Position numbers and translations under genes: made by a program
The notes under the pieces: generated by a model
The model's database searches: none
Told to the model about the DNA's origin: nothing
What the model saw: the letters and a program-made list of their open reading frames with translations, nothing else
Shown here: positions 61,602-64,000 of the stretch, in pieces
How the letters are laid out: every line of letters starts with the position of its first letter
Position numbering within the stretch: position 1 is the stretch's first letter
Assembly: GCF_021245725.1 (NCBI RefSeq)
Contig: NZ_JAJGSX010000014.1
Span: 124,001 to 188,000 of the forward strand
Source of the DNA: Pseudonocardia sp. TRM90224
Lineage (GTDB): Bacteria; Actinomycetota; Actinomycetes; Mycobacteriales; Pseudonocardiaceae
Length of the DNA: 64,000 nucleotides
Direction of reading: 5' to 3'

Positions 61602-62363
61602 GTGATTGTCGACTTCATTGTCGCGGTCGCGGCACCGACGTTGCTCGCCGTTGTCGTGGCCGCTTTTCTGGCCCGCCGCAAAGAGGTCGCGGACGGCGAC
61701 TTCGACTCCGACTCGGTGTCCTTCGCCGGTGGCATCCTCAGCGCGCTGTTCACCGTGGTGCTTGCGTTCTACATCGTCTTCGCCTGGCAGCAGGGCGCCG
61801 ACATCGAGAGCAACGCGGCCGCGGAGGCCGACGCGGTGGTCGACGCCTACTGGCAGGCCGACGCCGCACCGGAGCCGAACCGATCGGCGCTGCAGGGGTT
61901 GCTGCGCGAGTACGCCGTCACGGTCGCCGACCGCGAGTGGCAGCTGCTGCGGCAGGGCGAGACGGAGGACACGATCCCGGACCTCGTGCGCGCGATCCGC
62001 ACGGAGTTCATCGCGTTGCCGACCGAGGGCGCGTCGGGGGTGGCGCGGGAGTACGGCCTGCGCGACGTCCGCGACATCGACGAGGCGCACCGCAGCCGCG
62101 TCGACCTCGCCGCCGGCGACAACACGTTCAACACCGTGCTGCTGGTGGCCACGCTCATCGGGGCGGCACTGGTGATCGCGTTCCCGCTGGCCGTCGGCAT
62201 GAGCGGGCGCCCGATCAACCTCGTCGTCGTCGGCGTGCTGGCGTTCACCGTCGGCGCGACCATCTACATCGCCTTGCAGCTGCGAACCCCGCTCGACGGC
62301 GCCTTCGGCGTCGAGCCCGATGCCTTCGTCGACGCCGTCGCCGAAATGCGCTCGCCCACCTGA
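61602..62363 (+). CDS. DUF4239 (bestrophin-like) membrane protein
   Basis: The 253-residue protein has two N-terminal helices (IVDFIVAVAAPTLLAVVVAAFL; GGILSALFTVVLAFYIVFAW), a soluble middle with ESNAAAEADAVVDAYWQA and two C-terminal helices (TVLLVATLIGAALVIAFPLAV; LVVVGVLAFTVGATIYIALQL), the layout of DUF4239. These proteins are related to bestrophin channels but of unknown function. GTG 61602. It ends 19 nt before the geosmin synthase start, so the two are probably cotranscribed. Confidence 0.85.
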   Translation: MIVDFIVAVAAPTLLAVVVAAFLARRKEVADGDFDSDSVSFAGGILSALFTVVLAFYIVFAWQQGADIESNAAAEADAVVDAYWQADAAPEPNRSALQGLLREYAVTVADREWQLLRQGETEDTIPDLVRAIRTEFIALPTEGASGVAREYGLRDVRDIDEAHRSRVDLAAGDNTFNTVLLVATLIGAALVIAFPLAVGMSGRPINLVVVGVLAFTVGATIYIALQLRTPLDGAFGVEPDAFVDAVAEMRSPT

Positions 62364-62382
62364 CCTGCCAGAAAGGACCGCC

Positions 62383-64000
62383 GTGGAGGCGTTCACCCTG
62401 CCCGACTTCTACCTCTCGTACCCGGCGCGCCGAAATCCCCACCTCGAACAGGCCCGCGCGCACAGCATGGAGTGGGCGCGCGGCATGGGCATGCTCGACG
62501 CGCAGAAGCCCGGCGGCGGTCTCGTCTGGGAGGAGGTGGCGCTGGCCCGCATGGACTACGCGCTGCTGTGCGCGTACACCCATCCCGACTGCGACGCCAC
62601 GATGCTCGACCTGATCACCGACTGGTACGTCTGGGTCTTCTTCTTCGACGACCACTTCCTCGAGGAGTTCAAGTACTCGCGGGACGTTGCGGGCGCGAAG
62701 GCCTACCTCGACCGCCTGGAGCTGTTCATGGGTGGGGAGGGGGAGGCGCCGGAGCCGACCAACCCCGCCGAGGCCGGGCTCGTCGACCTCTGGGGCCGCA
62801 CCGCGCCGCACCGGTCGGGCGACTGGCAGCGCCGGTTCACCACCAGCACCCACAACCTGATGGTCGAGTCGATGTGGGAGCTGGACAACATCGAGATCGG
62901 CCGGATCGCAAACCCGATCGAGTACGTCCAGATGCGCAGGCGGGTCGGTGGCGCGCCGTGGTCGGCGAACCTCGTCGAGCACGCCGTCGACGCCGAGGTG
63001 CCCGCCGCGATCGCGGCCTCACGTCCGATGCGGGTGCTGTGCGACACGTTCGCCGATGCCGTGCACCTGCGCAACGACCTGTTCTCCTACCAGCGGGAGG
63101 TGCAGGAGGAAGGGGAGAACTCCAACGCCGTGCTCGTCTTCGAGCGGTTCTTCGACTGCTCGACGCAGGAGGCCGCCGACAAGGTCAACGACCTGCTGAC
63201 CTCCCGCATGCTCCAGTTCGAGACGACGGCGCTGGTGGAGGTGCCGGACCTGCTGGTGAGCAACGCGATCCCGCCGGACGAGCAGCTCGGCGTCGGCGCG
63301 TACGTGAAGGGGCTGCAGGACTGGCAGTCGGGCGGGCACGAGTGGCACATGCGCTCCAGCCGGTACATGAACAAGGGCGCCCGCCGCGGCGCCACCACGG
63401 CCGGGCTGGGGATGTCGGCGTCGACGCTGTTCACCACGGGCCCGGGGCTGCGCCGCCGCGCCCACCAGCACACGCACATGCCGTTCACGTCGGTCGGGCA
63501 CCTCCCGCTGCCCGAGCTGTACATGCCGTTCCCCGCCACCTGCTCCCCGCTGCTCGACGACGTGCGCAGGCACGGGCTGGAGTGGGCGCGACGGATGGGC
63601 TTCTTCGACTCGCTGCCGGGTGTCGAGGTGGCCGGGGTCTGGGACGAGCCGCGGTTCGTCGGGTTCGACTTCGCCTACTGCGCGTCGCACCTCAACGCGG
63701 ACGCGAGCCTCGAACAGCTGGAGCTCTCCACCGACTGGCTCGCCTGGGGCACCTACGGCGACGACCTGTTCCCGCTGCTCTTCGGCAACTCCCGCAACGA
63801 GGCGGCGGCCCGCCTCTGCCACGAGCGGCTCCAGCTGTTCATGCCGCTCGACCTCGGGGCCACCCCGGAGCCGCTGACCCCGATCGAGCGGGGTCTCGCG
63901 GACCTCTGGGTGCGGACTGCCGAGCCGATGACGTCCGACGCCCGGCAGCGGTTCCGCACCGCCGTCGCCGACATGACCGGCAGCTGGCTGTGGGAGCTGG
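62383..64000 (+). CDS. geoA: Germacradienol/geosmin synthase (3' truncated by window end)
   Basis: Bifunctional sesquiterpene cyclase: the N-terminal domain converts farnesyl diphosphate to germacradienol/germacrene D and the C-terminal domain makes geosmin. The first metal motif is DDHFLEE (89-95) and the second, NSE-type, is NDLFSYQREVQEEGE starting at N231. The second domain begins near residue 375 (THMPFTSVGHLPLPELYMPF) and has the DDLFP-type motif in TYGDDLFPLLFG. The 539 visible codons represent about three quarters of the ~730-residue family length. GTG 62383 has GAAAGGA at good distance. It is separated by two genes from the encapsulin operon and would need FPP, which that operon's prenyl synthase may supply. 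Confidence 0.95.
   Translation, partial: MEAFTLPDFYLSYPARRNPHLEQARAHSMEWARGMGMLDAQKPGGGLVWEEVALARMDYALLCAYTHPDCDATMLDLITDWYVWVFFFDDHFLEEFKYSRDVAGAKAYLDRLELFMGGEGEAPEPTNPAEAGLVDLWGRTAPHRSGDWQRRFTTSTHNLMVESMWELDNIEIGRIANPIEYVQMRRRVGGAPWSANLVEHAVDAEVPAAIAASRPMRVLCDTFADAVHLRNDLFSYQREVQEEGENSNAVLVFERFFDCSTQEAADKVNDLLTSRMLQFETTALVEVPDLLVSNAIPPDEQLGVGAYVKGLQDWQSGGHEWHMRSSRYMNKGARRGATTAGLGMSASTLFTTGPGLRRRAHQHTHMPFTSVGHLPLPELYMPFPATCSPLLDDVRRHGLEWARRMGFFDSLPGVEVAGVWDEPRFVGFDFAYCASHLNADASLEQLELSTDWLAWGTYGDDLFPLLFGNSRNEAAARLCHERLQLFMPLDLGATPEPLTPIERGLADLWVRTAEPMTSDARQRFRTAVADMTGSWLWEL

Overview
The window is high-GC actinobacterial DNA, most likely from the Pseudonocardiales (a Pseudonocardia-like genome is my best guess). 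Support for this includes frequent GTG/TTG starts, ATGA/GTGA start-stop overlaps, an HU protein with a long Lys-rich tail, a CofC (coenzyme F420) gene, an LtbR/NdgR-leuCD divergon, a geosmin synthase and family 2B encapsulin shell genes. The taxonomic call is an inference from gene content.

Region 1 (1-16 kb) is mainly branched-chain amino acid biosynthesis and housekeeping. It holds leuB, a lipoprotein, an AbiEi-like gene, cimA behind an Ile-type attenuator with its own leader peptide, a GNAT protein, a flavin monooxygenase, gltX, tRNA-Gln(CTG), tRNA-Glu(CTC), a membrane-tethered Hsp70, a divergent IclR regulator with leuCD, and hup. Region 2 (15-23 kb) carries ppk-mutT1, cofC, plsC-gpsA-PLP enzyme and an HNH protein.

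Region 3 (23-40 kb) looks like cell-surface polysaccharide work plus a small catabolic island. It has a cellulose-synthase-like GT2, two paralogous parallel beta-helix proteins bracketing a two-component system, a FemAB/CelD-like acyltransferase, two NodB-type deacetylases, then RraA-aldolase/Ldh-dehydrogenase facing Rieske/amidohydrolase. Region 4 (39-56 kb) is a Wzx/Wzy-type exopolysaccharide locus arranged around a divergent promoter region near 50.1 kb. Minus strand: priming sugar transferase, GT4, Wzz-like protein, a Wzy with a Wzz-like C-terminal extension, an exported protein of unknown function, a GT4-FkbM fusion and an ATP-grasp enzyme. Plus strand: GT2, GT4 and a Wzx flippase with an unusual ~700-residue disordered tail.

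Region 5 (56-64 kb) is the most distinctive. A minus-strand operon encodes two different family 2B encapsulin shell proteins, each with a cyclic-nucleotide-binding-like domain, followed by a translationally coupled polyprenyl diphosphate synthase. Two genes away, on the other strand, is a geosmin synthase cut by the window end. I infer a two-component terpenoid nanocompartment.

The window is also dotted with long intergenic palindromes. A 59-nt element occurs five times (three in one orientation, two in the other), two diverged relatives keep its core, a second family (two copies) shares a CCCCACCGTTTTG arm, and there is one more 19-bp hairpin. Most sit at gene ends, often between convergent genes, so they probably act as bidirectional terminators, but one lies between divergent genes.
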